Source: Saussurea involucrata (lineage: Eukaryota; Streptophyta; Magnoliopsida; Asterales; Asteraceae). Taken from it: a DNA stretch of 64,000 nucleotides. The stretch is taken from contig CM066319.1 of the NCBI GenBank assembly GCA_033807775.1, positions 137,876,983 through 137,940,982 of the forward strand, in the 5' to 3' direction. The position numbers were made by a program, and so were the translations under genes. Of the stretch, positions 33,090 to 45,277 are shown piece by piece. Each line of letters opens with the position of its first letter. The first letter of the stretch is position 1. The notes under the pieces are model-generated. The model was given only the letters and a program-made list of their open reading frames with translations, had not been told where the DNA came from and did not search any database.

Positions 33090-33689
33090 TGTAACACCCT
33101 AAAAATCAGGGCAAATTTAAACCTGAATTAAAAGGATTTACATAACTAATATCCATAACATAATGTTCTTAACTAGTGAAAATAATAACAATAGTTAATT
33201 TACATCAACTTGTCGTCACCATAAACTCTTCTCTCATCCCATAACTTCCCTAAGCTCATACCTGGTAAGAAAATGGAGTTTGAAACGATTAGGCTAACGC
33301 CTAGTGAGAACATTCAGTTTAAAAATAAAGCTTTTACATCAATGTAAACAAGGCTTATCAAACCTGACTTACCCTCATCCTCACCATACTCGTACTCGAC
33401 TCATAAGGACGGGAACATACTCGGTCCCATGACTATGACTAACAATCGGGAAGTCATATCATCATATCCTAGAGCTTACTAAGAATCATTATGGATTCTA
33501 GCTTATCGATCAAGTCTAAGGACTTACATTCAATCCTCATACCTTTTCTTGAAATGGAAACAGAAATAGCATTTATATTGCCTATTTCTAATCCACCAAA
33601 AACACAGGAGAATAACACCTACACTTCGTCTAATTCATATTTCCACATCTCAAATACGAATAGCAATTCTACTTTGCCTAATCCATCTT

Positions 33690-33884
33690 TCAACCTGAAT
33701 AGCAATTATACTATACCTATTCAACCATTCAACCTGAATAGCAATTATACTATGCCTATTCAATCATTCAACCTGAATAGCAAATATACTATGCCTATTC
33801 AAACATTCAACCTGAATAGCAAATATACTATGCCTATTCAAACATTCAACCTGAATAGCAAATATACTATGCCTATTCAAACAT
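33690..33884. repeat. Tandem repeat, five copies of 39 bp
   Basis: Unit starts 'tcaacctgaatagcaa' at 33690, 33729, 33768, 33807 and 33846. The 39-bp period keeps a frame open (13-residue repeats), but this is a by-product of the period. Confidence 0.93.
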
Positions 33885-33999
33885 GATATCATGTTCGAGA
33901 GCCCACACTACAAATCTCCACGGATTCTAGATTAATGCTCAGAGCCACACTACGAATCTCCATGGATTCTAGATTACTGCTCATATCCAAGAAATCACA

Positions 34000-34372
34000 A
34001 GTTGTTTTATGTCTATTTCTTGAACTGGAAGTAGAGATTACAAGTTACTTTATGCCTATCTCTGGTCTTCCCATAGAAATCAGGAATTACAATTTCCTTT
34101 ATGCCTATTCCTCAATTTCTACACTACGAAGTGAGAATTACAAATTACTTTATGCCTATTCTCCATTTCCGTGTGAATGGGAATTACAAGTTACTTTATG
34201 CCTATTCCGCATTTCACATCACACTATGAAATAGAAATTACAAGTTCCTTTATGCCTATTTCTCATTTCATAACACCTTTACGAAATGGGAATTACAAGT
34301 TACTTTATGCCTATCCCACATTTCAGGTCAACGGGAATTACAATTTACTTTATGCCTATTCCACGTTACAAT
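34000..34372. repeat. Irregular array of 'gaattacaagttactttatg' units
   Basis: Eight copies of a core of about 25 bp ('ctttatgcctatt' at about 34050, 34097, 34149, 34193, 34249, 34302, 34348) with variable spacers. It is the inverted counterpart of 1868-2262. Confidence 0.85.
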
Positions 34373-34704
34373 AAAAACAGTGCCTATGGATCCATTACAC
34401 ATTTATTCGTATTCGTACAAGTTAATGCTTAATATAGATTCCTCATATCATTCAGTATGAACAAATCACATATATATAACATAGATTCCCCATAGCATTT
34501 AGTATGAGCAAATCGCATTTATATAACATAGATTCCCCATAGCATTCAGTATGAGCAAATCACATTTATATAACATACTACACACCTGCTTAGTATCAAA
34601 CTAAAGCAACCTTTAAGCCTAACACACTACCATCCAATAGCAGATGTATTCAAGCTACTTTCAGTTCTTCAGTTATATTATGCTCAGAAGTTAACCAAAA
34701 CCCA

Positions 34705-35000
34705 AAGTTACCGGGTACTCAAAAGTGACCGGACAACAAGAGTTTCCGGACACCACTAACTATCCGGATAACATAGCTCTTCGGATACACAAGCTTACCA
34801 GATACAATACTTACCGGACATATACATTCAATCCGGATGACATCCGAAAACTAAATAATCCGGATACCGTCTGGTAACTATAAAAATGAACAACGTACCG
34901 GATAACCTTGGTTTGTCCGGAAACCTTTATACCGTGGTTTTCGGATACTTCATCTTCCGGACACCAACAAAGAGGAATTACCGGAAACTAACAAGTTGTC
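34705..35000. repeat. CCGGA-rich block of the solo LTR
   Basis: More than ten CCGG sites in under 300 bp, mostly as CCGGA or CCGGATA, spaced about 16-40 bp. It is equivalent to 1190-1700 in inverted orientation. Confidence 0.75.
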
Positions 35001-35830
35001 CGGTAACTTCGATCTGTGTACCAAAATTTCTACCCAGATGTCGATTGAAACCCATTTCTTCCAAACCAAACATACCAGTACTTTGTAAATGAGTTTTCTA
35101 ACATATTCCAAACATTAATTTTATGCTTAAAACAATTTACATAAGAAGGAGTGGAATGAACTCACCTCATGGAGATAAACCCACTTCTTTGCACAATCAA
35201 ACTCCAAACTGCTGTGATGATTTTAAACACCAAAGATTCAGAACTGAAGATCAATAAGCATGATTCCTCCTTCTCTTCTTTCTCTCTTTTTTCTCTTTAT
35301 TCTCTCTATTTTTCTCTCTTCTTTCTCTCTGCCTAACGAAAACACACACACATACACACACTTACAAGATATTTTCTAAATATCTCCTTTTCTCTCTTTT
35401 GACCATAATGAGGCGGTGGTGGTGAATTTAGTTTCATCACCTACCCAATTTAACCCCTATTCTTCCATCCAATGGCAAAATATACCCTCAACTTATAAAT
35501 TAAAATTAAAGCTTACCCCTTAACTTATAACTCCGTAAAACACATAACGAAACTTAATCGGGGATAAACTCTAAAATTAATCTATCACATACTTATACTC
35601 AAAATAAATTAATCGTAACACTTTACAAAAATCGGGGTGTTACAATAGTAGTCTCAAAAAACAGTTTCATATGGCCCATACGAATGTCCCATTGAATCCA
35701 TATCCACAGAAAGATATACTCAAAGATATATTAGTTGTACACACATGGAGACGTATGACAAGCAACAAAGATGGTAGAAAAATCAGTTTTTACAAACTTT
35801 ACTTTGGAATGAAAATCTTTCAGCGTGTAA

Positions 35831-35848
35831 TCCCCGGCAACGGCGCCA
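35831..35848 (-). other. Primer binding site of the Tat-type fragment
   Basis: TGGCGCCGTTGCCGGGGA on the minus strand, identical to the site of the Athila-like element. It sets the orientation and the LTR edge at 35855. Confidence 0.93.
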
Positions 35849-35854
35849 AAAACT

Positions 35855-37750
35855 TATTAGCATATTTATGCAACCTATGAGATTCACTTAAATAGATCTT
35901 AGTGCAAGTATACACCTTGATCTACTATCGCCTCTTAACAAGTAATAATGGTAAAAGTACCAGATATCGATCCACAGGGAAAACTTGTGAAAGCTTTTCA
36001 AAAGTCCAGTCTTTAAAAACCGATTTCAGATGGCGAATTCGAAAACAGATTGTTTGGATGGTTGGTTTGAGTTATCAACTAAAAATCAATTCTAGAGAAG
36101 AAGCAAAAGGTGCAAAGCTCCATAAAGATGAAAACAAGTGATCCAGTAAAGAGATATTATAACATCCAGCCAGTCCTGTAGCATCAAGTGCTATAGGACT
36201 GCCACAGTACTAACTATCGGTTCAAACGGCCTCCCAAGAGTACACACTGGTCAACGTGTTATCGATACAATATCAATTATGTTAGACCTCGTGAATCCTA
36301 GCACAACAAAGTGTTACCATCCTACACCGTAAGAGTATAGTACTTGTCAGGTACTAAAACTATTTATTAGTCTTCTCTTATTATCTCAGATAATTAATCT
36401 TTACCATAACACTGAATGTTAATGCATTTTCATACACATAATTAGTTGTCAATTAATTTAAATGTAATCTTCAATGAAAGATCAATCATCTAAAATAAAT
36501 AGTTAGATACAATGTTATATTCAATACACCTCTTTACTTTCACACAAATTTACATCTAAACTTTGCCTTACACTCCAAGCTCAGGCGATTAGCCCTTCAT
36601 GGCTTGGATTTTTCTTTCGAATGATGTAAGAAATGTAAATGACATAAATAGAAAGTACTGGAAGGAAATTGCAAGAAAGTAAATTACAGAAATGGAAAGA
36701 CATAAATTAAAGTGCATGAATTTTAATAACAAGAAAATAAAGATAGAAAGTAATTACTGAAATTTAAATGACAAGAAATTTAAATGCAAGGAAATGTAAA
36801 GTACAAGAATGTAAAGATCTAACAACTAATGGAAATGAAAGAAAACTAAGAACAATGCTACCGGATTGATGTGGTAACGTGGGTGCCAAGTTATGAAAAC
36901 TTGTCGCACAAGTTACGTCACAACACTACTTCTTGCTTTGAAAACGTGTGGAACTTAAATTGTTAACTTAAAAGGGCAACAACTTCGAATTTTAGAAGGA
37001 TGAGAATCCAAACTATAATTAAAAGCTTGAGAAGTCCAAATAAGTAATTGGGAAAATAAAGATGTTTTGATAAACTAAATTAGATTTACAAACTTGGAAA
37101 TTGTTGAGAACTTTGGAAATTAAACTTGCAAGAATCGAACTTAAGAACATAAGAGAATGCTTCGAAATGATTATAAAATCTAAAACCGAAAGCTTGAATT
37201 TGTAGCATACAAACTAAGAAATAAAGATCTTAACCCAAAAGACTTAATTGTTGTGGGAAATACTAAAAAGATAATAAGTAGCAAATTAGAAGGTAGCAAA
37301 AGGTGTTTTTCTAAGCATACATGCCATACATATATATAGTAGAACTGCTTGGGGCCTAAGTAGTCAAAAAGCCGCTGTCAGTGTACTTCCAGCTTCCTGC
37401 AGAAGCTTGTTCCAGCCCCCTGCAGAAGCTTGTTCCAGCCCATGGTCTTCAAAAGAAGTTCGGCCCAAAGATAGACAAAAAGGCCCAGTTGTGCAATCCT
37501 TCAGCACTCTGCAGCACTTACTCCTATAGCTCTGCTGCAGCATCATTCAACCCAAATCTGAAATAAATCAAACAAGGCCCAAATGAGTTCCAAAAACACA
37601 CAAAATACCATTAAATCATGATTAACACTTAAAACACAGAAAATGCTAAAAAGATAATAAAAATGACTCAATTGTTGACTTTGGGCAAATAAAACAAGAG
37701 AAAAACCTACTAAAATTGACTAAAATAGGGTTAATAAATTAACCCTATCA
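35855..37750 (-). repeat. 5' LTR of the Tat-type fragment
   Basis: About 1.9 kb. On the minus strand it starts TGATAGGGTTAATTTATTAA, a hairpin at the very terminus, and ends just before AGTTTTTGGCGCC. AT-rich with many 'aaatgNaagNaaNtgtaa' near-repeats at 36660-36830. No coding region is supported. Confidence 0.75.
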
Positions 37751-38069
37751 CAATACCTCTCGATAAAAAAAAGTCGCGAGATTGCCAAGCGATATTGACA
37801 CTCGTCACAATCGCCGACATTATCGCCAAAAGCGTACGGTAGGTCCTCTTTCCCCGGGATTGTGACATGCGACCTTGACACCCTATCATAGTCACATGCA
37901 TAATCACATGCCCTGTACCGAGGCTCAATTTTCCAACAATTCCCTTCTCGAATGCACCCGATACTTTTAGAATTCAAGGAAATGGTTTCTTATGCCAAAA
38001 CTATAATTCATTAATCAAAATCCCATATAAACACACATACTTATGCTTACCGACATTCGGGTGTTACTA
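37751..38069 (-). repeat. 5' LTR of the chromovirus, proximal piece
   Basis: Contains 'ggtaggtcctctttccccgg' and a GTGACATGCGA block matching 9720-9810, and ends in the TAGTAACACCCG terminus seen also at 29593. It is the start of the 5' LTR, separated from its remainder by the Tat-type fragment. Confidence 0.7.
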
Positions 38070-38345
38070 GGTTTGGTCAATGTGTGCCTCCGGCAATTTT
38101 CTGGCACGAGGGCGGTTTGTTCAAATTGTTTAATAGTAAAACTTTCTTATTAACATTATAGATGACCCATGTAAATTTTCATAGAAATTCGGCACGATCA
38201 GTCCGGACGAGAAAAACCAAAGGGTATCTCATATGTTGTATCAGCGAAAAATGGGTGTCGCGCTTAAACATGCATAACTTGCTATAAGACTCTATTTTGG
38301 GCTCATGACCCGTAGATAAAAACTCAAGGGTAGCCGTCCCTGGTC
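38070..38345. repeat. Piece of the 348-bp tandem repeat monomer
   Basis: Begins at the 'tttggtcaatg..cggcaattttctggcacgag' phase (matching about 3897-3942) and runs through 'atgacccatgtaaattttca' and 'cagtccggacgag' to about 38345. About 230 bp of monomer are missing relative to the break at 4366, so the chromovirus did not simply insert here without loss. Confidence 0.7.
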
Positions 38346-39213
38346 GGGTACAGTTTCATTTTTCTTTCTCCCTTGTAGCCGTTACCCGAATTCGCGCAAA
38401 GAAAAACCGCCTAGAAGTCCGAGGACCTTTAGTACTCTACCCCCGAACCAGCAGCCTTCGCGCCAAGCAAGACCGCCCTTGTCCCTTTCCTTTCTCCATT
38501 CCGCCTCCTTCTTTGCTTTGTTCCAATAGAGTCTAAGGCAAAACTAAAGTGGTTCGTATGCCTACTTTACCTACTTGACGTTGGTGTTTATCTGTTTGTT
38601 GGCTTTATTGGGTTTATATACATATTACCTTGGAAATGCATAAAGCCCGAGTTATTCATGCTTGCGTTTGAGCCTTCCAAGCCTATTTGTGGTAGGTAAA
38701 GAATAGAAACCAGGTTTCTTGGGATCGTGCTTTCATTGTGAAAACGGTCAAAACCAGTCTTTTTTAGGCTCGTGTTTTTTGGACTTCTGAAAAAAAATTG
38801 TCTGGTCAGGGTTTTAGGCCTTGTCTAGAATCTGAGCGTCCTAGGTCCAATTGAATAGATAGAGATATCGAAAGCAAAGAACTAAAAACCTAAATGACGT
38901 GCAAGTTGAATTAGTTATGATGAGAGTTTGTTTGGTTTTAATAATTGTTATATTCGTTCATTGTAGATTAAATTGTGATTTTCATTCGTTTTAACTCGAG
39001 CTTTATAAATTTAGTTCTAATAGTCATAATGTCACTGTTCACTTTGCTTTAGACAATATGTCCAATTGATTTGAACCAAATGGTTTGGTTGAAGGTTTTA
39101 TTAACTTCTACCGAGAGCAATGTCTATATACCGAAGCATGCTATATCTCTCAAACATAATTAAATAACACAATAATAAATGCATGGTTTTTTAAGAATTA
39201 TTTTTATTCAATT
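38346..39213. other. Unassigned sequence, no gene recognised
   Basis: Mixed composition, more GC-rich near 38380-38500, with no open frame of note. It could be old transposon or regulatory DNA. Nothing further can be supported. Confidence 0.4.
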
Positions 39214-39522
39214 TTAAAATAAGAGTGAATTATACTGGTGGTCCTGTGGTTTGCTTTAAATTTGGACATGGTCCCTTAAACAAACTATCTACATCGAAGG
39301 TTCTTAATTTTTCATTTTCATAACACCATAATCTCTCGATTTAACACCGTTAGTTTGGTCACCGTTACCCCCATATATGCCCCTCAATGTGTGAGGTATT
39401 TTTGTCTTTTTACCTTTTTTCATTTAAAAATAATAATAACTAAATCAAACACATCCCACGTGGCTACTTCCCCATCCCAACCCTTCCAAGTTCCAACTAC
39501 ATCCCACTTGGGCAATTCTGGG

Positions 39523-40823
39523 ATGACTTCTCTGGATTTCTTTCCTCTTGCGGATAAGAATCAATCTCGTATTAATATCCCGGTCAAACTGGCACAAGAG
39601 GTCAGCAAGTCCTATATATCTACACTGTATGGGTATTTCCTGGGACCGAGGATCCCGTTCCCGTTAGTTCAAAAGCATGTAAAAGCAGTGTGGAGTAAAT
39701 TTGGCTACAAAGATGCGATGATGAACGCCAATGGATATTTTTTCTTTCGGTTTAATGATGTTGGTGGGTGCAATCAGGTTGTTGAAGAGGGTCCATTGAT
39801 GATAAAGGGAGTGCCATTATTTGTTTTCCATTGGGATCCTACAAAGGGTCTACACAAGCCTGAACACTCGTCATGTCCGTTGTGGGTTAAACTCCACAAC
39901 ATCCCCTTGGTTGCTTTTAATCAGGAAGGAGTTAGCCGTATTGCAAGTGCATTAGGAGTTCCTAAACAGATGGACGCATATACCTCCTCTATGTGTGACA
40001 ATTTGTGGGGGCGTCCGGGGTTTGCAAAGGTCCTGATTGAAGTATGGGCAGTGGGTGAACTAAAGAGAGAACTGGAGGTTAGCATCCCAAATCTAAAAGG
40101 GGGTAAGGATGAAGTAGTTAAAGTTATCGTGGAGTACTTATGGGAACCATCCCAATGTGTTCATTGCAAACTTTTTGGGCACAAGAAAGGCACTTGTGTT
40201 AAAGCTACACTGGCAAGTAAAGGGGGATCTAACCAGAGGAAGGAGAAAAGTGACTCTGATGGCTTCATTAAAGTCGAGAAGAAGGTATGGAGACCAAAAA
40301 ACAAAAATGTTGATGATCATACCCCAAAGAATGACATACCGGGGACAAGTGAGACTTCGGCAAAACACAAGGAAAATGATCAAAAGCATGATACTGGGAT
40401 TAAGAAAAATGAAAGTGGCGAGGTTAAAAAAGGAGAACATATAAAGAGTAGCACAATGGATAATCAGGAGGTGGTTAAAAATATTCCTAAGGTGGTACAT
40501 GCAAATGTGGGACCCACCCCCAAGATTGGAGTGGATACCATGCATGAGGGAAGTAACACGTTAGGGCTGTCTCCAAAACCGCGACACAGGGCCCTCTTTT
40601 GACCTCGGTTTTTAAGAATTTTAAACAGTACTCTATGGCTCATCGTGGTCACGTGGTTAATCCATCAACAAACAGGTTTGGACCATTAGCGGATGATGAG
40701 GAATTGGCGATGGATGATGACTTCGATGAGGAGGGGCTAAATGAGGATAACATGCAACAAAGTGAAGATCCAACGGCTGGATTTGGAAGTGAGGCTGATC
40801 CAATAGTCGGTAATCAATGGTGA
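39523..40823 (+). pseudogene. LINE ORF1 (DUF4283, zinc knuckle)
   Basis: Starts MTSLDFFPLADKNQSRINIP, 24 bp inside the LINE. The DUF4283-type domain includes FPLVQKHVKAVWSKFGY, GYFFFRFND, EGPLMIKGVPLFVFHWDP and LWVKLHNIPLVAF. It is followed by a CCHC knuckle (CVHCKLFGHKKGTC), then a Lys/Glu-rich tail. A frame change near 40590 continues it as QYSMAHRGHVVNPSTNRFGPLA to a stop at 40823, overlapping the ORF2 start by 7 bp. In plant L1s this protein binds LINE RNA. An upstream in-frame ATG at 39355 lies outside the LINE and is not its start. Confidence 0.85.
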
Positions 40824-43800
40824 AGCTCCTTATGTGGAATATTAGGGGGTTTCACTCCCCTACAAAACAGCGGGAAATCAAGGAATTTATACATATGCAC
40901 GGTATTGATTTTTGTTCGATTGTAGAGACGCATGTTAGTAGTAATTCATTGGATAAAGTGAGTGTAAAGATGTTTGCTCGGTGGGATTGGGTTTCGAATA
41001 TACACTCATGTGACAAAGGTACTCGTATTCTTACTGCTTGGGACCCCCGTATCATGGAAGTTATGGTCATCGAATCGCACCATCAATTCATGCATTATGA
41101 GATTCGGCTTAAAGGAGAGGCTAAACCATATTTTCTTACGAGTGTCTATGGTTCGAATAATACAATGCAACGGAGAGAGCTTTGGTCGGGACTTCACAAA
41201 TTTAGAGCAATTATGGGTAATATTCCGTGGATGATTATGGGGGATTTCAACTCCATTTTATGATGGTGTTGGAGGTTCGTCTCGGCGAAATATTGATATG
41301 GAGGATTTTTTCTCATGCCTTGAAGATATTGAGGCTTTCGACCTCAATTATACGGGTATCCAATTCACTTGGAGTCAAAAGCCGGCTGGTATGGGAGGGA
41401 TCCTTCGTAAACTTGATCGGGTTCTGGGTAATACTGACTTTACCACCAGGTTCCAGGATGTATGTGTACATTTTCACCCGAGAGGTGTGTCGGACCACTC
41501 TCCAGCGACCATATATTTTACGGGAGGCAGAAAAAAGAAAATCGGAGGCTTCAAATATGATAATTTTATTTTGGCTCATCCTTCTTTCCGACAGGTGGTA
41601 GATATGGCCTGGTCTAATGCTTATCGGGGCTCTTTTATGTTCCAACTTTTGTGCAAACTCAAGGCTCTCAAGTCCCCATTTAGGAAATTTCGATCGTCTT
41701 TTGGGAACATCTCAGAATCGGTGGGTGTGTTAAAATGTGAGTTGGACCGAATTCAATATCCTTTGGATTTGGATCCTCATAATTCGGGAATTCGGGAGGA
41801 TCTTGCCCGGACTCTACTGGACTACCAACAAGCAAGGTTAGTTGAAGAGGCGAAATATAAGCAAAGAGCTAAGATCAAATGGTTGAATGAAGGGGATTGC
41901 AATACGAAATTCTTCCATAATGTGGTTAAAGAAAAGAAACATTGTCATCGCATTCAATCCATTGCGGATGTGGCTGGGAATTTTTTCTATAGGGACGAGG
42001 TGGCAAATGTGTTTGTGAACCACTTTAAATCCATAACGGGGGCTGAAAATTTGCATGTGGACCCCACTATGCCTTTGGATCCTTTTGATAATAAACTCAC
42101 ATTGCAGGAATCTCTTGATATGATTAGACACATTTCTGATACGGAAATCCGGGATGCTCTTTTTTGTATTGTTAATGATAAGGTCCCGGGTCCGGACGGG
42201 TTCTCATCAAAGTTCTATAAGGATACGTGGGATATTGTTGGTATGGACGTTACACGGGCAATACACAACTTTTTCTACCGCATCCATTTGGAGAAAGAAG
42301 TAAACCACACTCTTCTTTGCTTAATTCCCAAGGTACCTAATGCTAAAAAGGTGACGGACTTTCGGCCAATTGCATGCTGCAACGCTCTCTACAAATGCAT
42401 CACCAAAATCATAGCGGATAGAATGAAACCATGGTTAGACGGGTTGGTAAGTGCAAATCAATCGGCCTTCATCCCTGGAAGACGCATTGCAGACAACATC
42501 CTTATGGCTCATGAACTTGTTTCTGGTTACCATAAACAATCAGGCCCACCACGGTGCGCGTTTAAGATTGACATCCAGAAAGCATATGACACGGTGGCAT
42601 GGGGCTTTGTGACTTCTATGTTAAATGGTATGGGGTTCCACCCGGCCCTAACTAGATGGATTCAGGTTCTCATTTCTTCCCCTTCCTACTCGGTCTCGAT
42701 AAATGGTATTTCTGAGGGGTTCTTCAAAGGTGGACGGGGCATCCGTCAAGGGGATCCCCTTTCCCCTACCTATTTACCCTCGTTATGGAAGGATTTGCAA
42801 TGATTTCCCGCCAATGTATTGAGGAGGCGGGAGAGTTTGGATACCATCATGGATGTCAAGAGTTGAAGATTACACATATTTGCTTCGCGGATGATCTGTT
42901 CGTTTTCACGAGGGGTGATGTGGTTTCTGTGGAGATTCTTAAACGGGCGCTCGCTATCTTTGAAACTAGGTCGGGCCTCTCGCCTAGTCTTGAAAAGAGT
43001 GAGGTTTTTTTTTGGAAATGTTCCGGATGATGTCAAAGCTGCCATTTTGGAAAGTCTACCATTTGGATCAGGTTCTTTTCCTATCCGATACCTTGGAGTC
43101 CCTCTTTCTCCGGTGAGACTTAAAAATGCGGATTTTGAATTTTTGGTGGTTAAAGTAAAAGCTCGTATTCACAATTGGAAGACTAAGTTCCTTTCGTTTG
43201 GGGGACGTCGTCAACTTATCCGATCGGTACTACAATCACTCCAACTTTATTGGATGGGGGTTTTTATCATCCCGAGTGGTGTAGTACAAGAATTGGAGAC
43301 CCTTTTCCGTAATTTCCTATGGTCCCATGGTGAGAGTACGAAAGGTAGATGCAAGATTGCGTGGGAAATGTTTGCTAACCAATGGCGTGTGGTGGACTTG
43401 GTATTAAAAATCTGGCGAGTTGGAATCACACACTCCTTACTACTCATATTTGGGATCTCCTGTGCAAACACAAATCCTTGTGGGTGAGATGGATTTTTCT
43501 GCATAGACTCTCCAATTCGTCCTTTTAGAGTGTAAAGAAGAAGCTGAATTGGTCTTGGCTATTCCGTAATATTTTAGACCTTCGAACTCTTGTACGGAAT
43601 TTCTTTGTTAAAGTTATTGGCAATGGCCGAACAACTCAAGTTTGGGAGGATCAATGGTCCTCGGAGGGAACGCTCGGGTCACACATCACATATCGATCAT
43701 TTTGTCAGGAAGGCTTCGGGTTGTATTCTACGGTTGAGGAGGTTGTTTCGGTTATTGGGACCGAGTGGCCCTCCTCTTGGACGCAACGTGCCCTGGGCCT

Positions 43801-44410
43801 TTGCCTCCACAAGGTACCTTCTCTACAGCTTGGGATTGAGGATAAAGTTAAATGGAAGGGTACAAATGATCGGCTAGTGGACTTTTCGGTTAAAGAGGCT
43901 TGGAGTTCGATTGGCTCCCATTATAATACGGTTCCATGGTTTAGTGTTGTTTGGTTTCGTGCCCACATTCCGAAGCATGCGTTTTGTACATGGCTTGCAT
44001 GCCACAAAAGGCTCCCCACCCAAGATAGAATTATTGTTTGGAAGCGAGAACCACCGGATCCAAAATGCGCACTTTGTTTGGAGTGCATGGACTCCCATTC
44101 GCACCTATTCTTTGGTTGTAGGTACTCGATGGAGGTATGGCAAAAGATTAAAATGAAAGCTGATTTAGTTAATTTCCCGGATGATTGGAACGATATTCTG
44201 GATGAATTGGGTACCAGGCATAACCTTTCGGTCATCCAAAAGCTTGCCATTTCGGGGGCTGTGTATTTTATTTGGCAGGAAAGAAATTGGAGGACTTCCA
44301 GGGGCTCCTCAAGAACGGTGATGCAAATTGTTAAAGAAATTAGAGATACTATGCTGCTAAGATTGGCTTGGAGGGATAGGAGGTTGGCTACTCAGATGAT
44401 GGATGGCTAA
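40817..44410 (+). pseudogene. LINE ORF2: endonuclease, RT, zf-RVT
   Basis: An APE-type endonuclease begins MVKLLMWNIRGFHSP, with FCSIVETHV and MIMGDFNSIL. A frameshift near 41260 leads to the next part (RVLGNTDF, GVSDHSPATIYF). RT motifs are PGPDGFSSKFYK, FRPIACCNALYK, SANQSAFIPGR, FKIDIQKAYDTVAW and GIRQGDPLSP. A frameshift near 42770 precedes the catalytic ICFADDLFVF, and another near 43010 leads to FPIRYLGVPLSPVRL. The end (43721-44410) carries the zf-RVT domain (IPKHAFCTWLACHKRLPTQD, CALCLECMDSHSHLFFGC). At least four frame breaks make it inactive. Normal role: target-primed reverse transcription. Confidence 0.92.
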
Positions 44411-44661
44411 GTTGTCTTTCGTCACTTGGGGAACGTTTCTTGGGACCTGTTGGCTTTGGAGTCTTTGCGTTTTACTTTGTATGGTGTACTGCTCTATTTG
44501 TCTTTGTCTCTTTTGGTTGATGGTGGCTTGGTACAGTTTGGTATCCAAGTTTCACTGATTTGTTGTTGTTTAGGCCGTGGGCCTTGTATTTGTTCTTCCT
44601 TTACTGCCTTTTTAATATATTGCCAGGAGATTTTCTCCTTTCCAAAAAAAAAGTTCCAACT

Positions 44662-45277
44662 TTGAACCTAGATCCCAGAACATGGCGATGCTTGAGATTC
44701 CATTTTTTGGTGCCTAAGAATTTAGCATTATCGTGATGGTTTTTCTTTTTGTTGTTTCTCATGGAAGAACCTCAATCAAATCCTAAATCTATCCCCTCTA
44801 CAACATCAACCCTTTCTCTCTTTGTATCTTTCTCGATGAACACCAAAGCATACCCGAAAACCTATATATTTTCTTCTCATTCTTCTGTTGTCTCTCCCTC
44901 TTGACACCACTGGCAAATCGATGGATGGATTCAAATCGGCACCTGCAAATGGTTGTTAAAAATCCATCCATTCCTTCTCGTCTAGTGGTGGTAATGATTA
45001 TCGGTGAGAGGTAAGACGATGGTTCTCTGACGAGCTTCCCCTCGTCCGGTCCTGTTGTTTGCAGAAGACCCCGGTGAACCCGATCCTTTGATCCACACAG
45101 CAGCGACGTTATGCTTTGTTCGTTCAATCCACCCGACAGTAGGTTGTGAATTTTGATTTTGATTTTAATTTAAGGTTAGGTTTTTCTTGATAAATCTGGG
45201 TTTTGTTCTTGGCTTGAACACGGATCTGTCTTGAGAAAAATCTACGGAATCATCACCAACACATTCAGGTTTTATAT
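44662..45277. other. Interior of the MULE-like TIR element
   Basis: No gene with recognisable similarity. A minus-strand open frame of 109 codons (45127-44798) is not supported by any motif. After removing the LINE and Copia insertions this stretch joins 39223-39498 and 50301-50691. Confidence 0.5.

Larger units (their letters stand above)
33090..35644 (-). mobile_element. Solo LTR, 2555 bp, CCGGA-rich Gypsy family
   Basis: On the plus strand it begins TGTAACACCCTAAAAATCAGG and ends CGGGGTGTTACA. Exact 5-bp TSDs ATAGT flank it (33085-33089 and 35645-35649). By comparison with the other chromovirus LTRs, the CCCCG end is the LTR start, so it is in minus orientation. It holds three internal arrays (33690-33884, about 34000-34372, about 34705-35000). 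It inserted into the gag of the Tat-type fragment, and is the counterpart of 571-2820. Confidence 0.94.
31216..37750 (-). mobile_element. Tat/Athila-type Gypsy fragment, non-autonomous or deleted
   Basis: Minus-strand element with a 5' LTR at 35855-37750, a PBS at 35831-35848 and a gag remnant split by the solo LTR 33090-35644. About 1.2 kb of DNA without recognisable genes follows to the left. No pol and no left LTR are found, and the right-side flank (caata) has no partner at the left, so the left end is deleted. The left boundary is approximate. Confidence 0.7.
4367..38069 (-). mobile_element. Decayed Ty3/Gypsy chromovirus (Tekay/Del-like), carrier of nest A
   Basis: A minus-strand Gypsy element rebuilt from its pieces. 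The 3' LTR lies on the left (4367-29593, split by three insertions). A purine-rich tract follows at 29594-29606, then an integrase-chromodomain remnant (29635-30503). The 5' LTR lies in two pieces (30504-31215 and 37751-38069). Gag, protease and RT are missing, so a large internal deletion joined the 5' LTR to mid-integrase. Both LTR copies begin TAGTAACACCC rather than TGTAACACCC. No TSD is seen (aaata on the left, ggttt on the right), and the flanking tandem repeat resumes at a different phase. Confidence 0.75.
39499..44650 (+). mobile_element. L1-like LINE, degenerate
   Basis: About 5.15 kb, flanked by 11-bp TSDs AAGTTCCAACT (39488-39498 and 44651-44661) with a short A tail (about nine A) at the 3' end. 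It carries ORF1 (DUF4283 plus zinc knuckle) and ORF2 (endonuclease, RT, zf-RVT). The 5' end lies only 24 bp before the ORF1 start, so it is near full length. It inserted into the TIR region of the MULE-like element. Confidence 0.93.

Noticed and set aside
33491..33886. 131-codon open frame with 13-residue repeats
   Set aside because: It arises from a 39-bp tandem repeat inside a solo LTR; 39 is a multiple of three, so the frame stays open without selection.
39355..39522. Upstream in-frame start for LINE ORF1
   Set aside because: It lies outside the LINE (left TSD ends at 39498; first ATG inside is 39523), in TIR-element DNA.
44798..45127. 109-codon minus-strand open frame
   Set aside because: No recognisable domain, unusual composition, and it lies in the interior of a non-autonomous TIR element.
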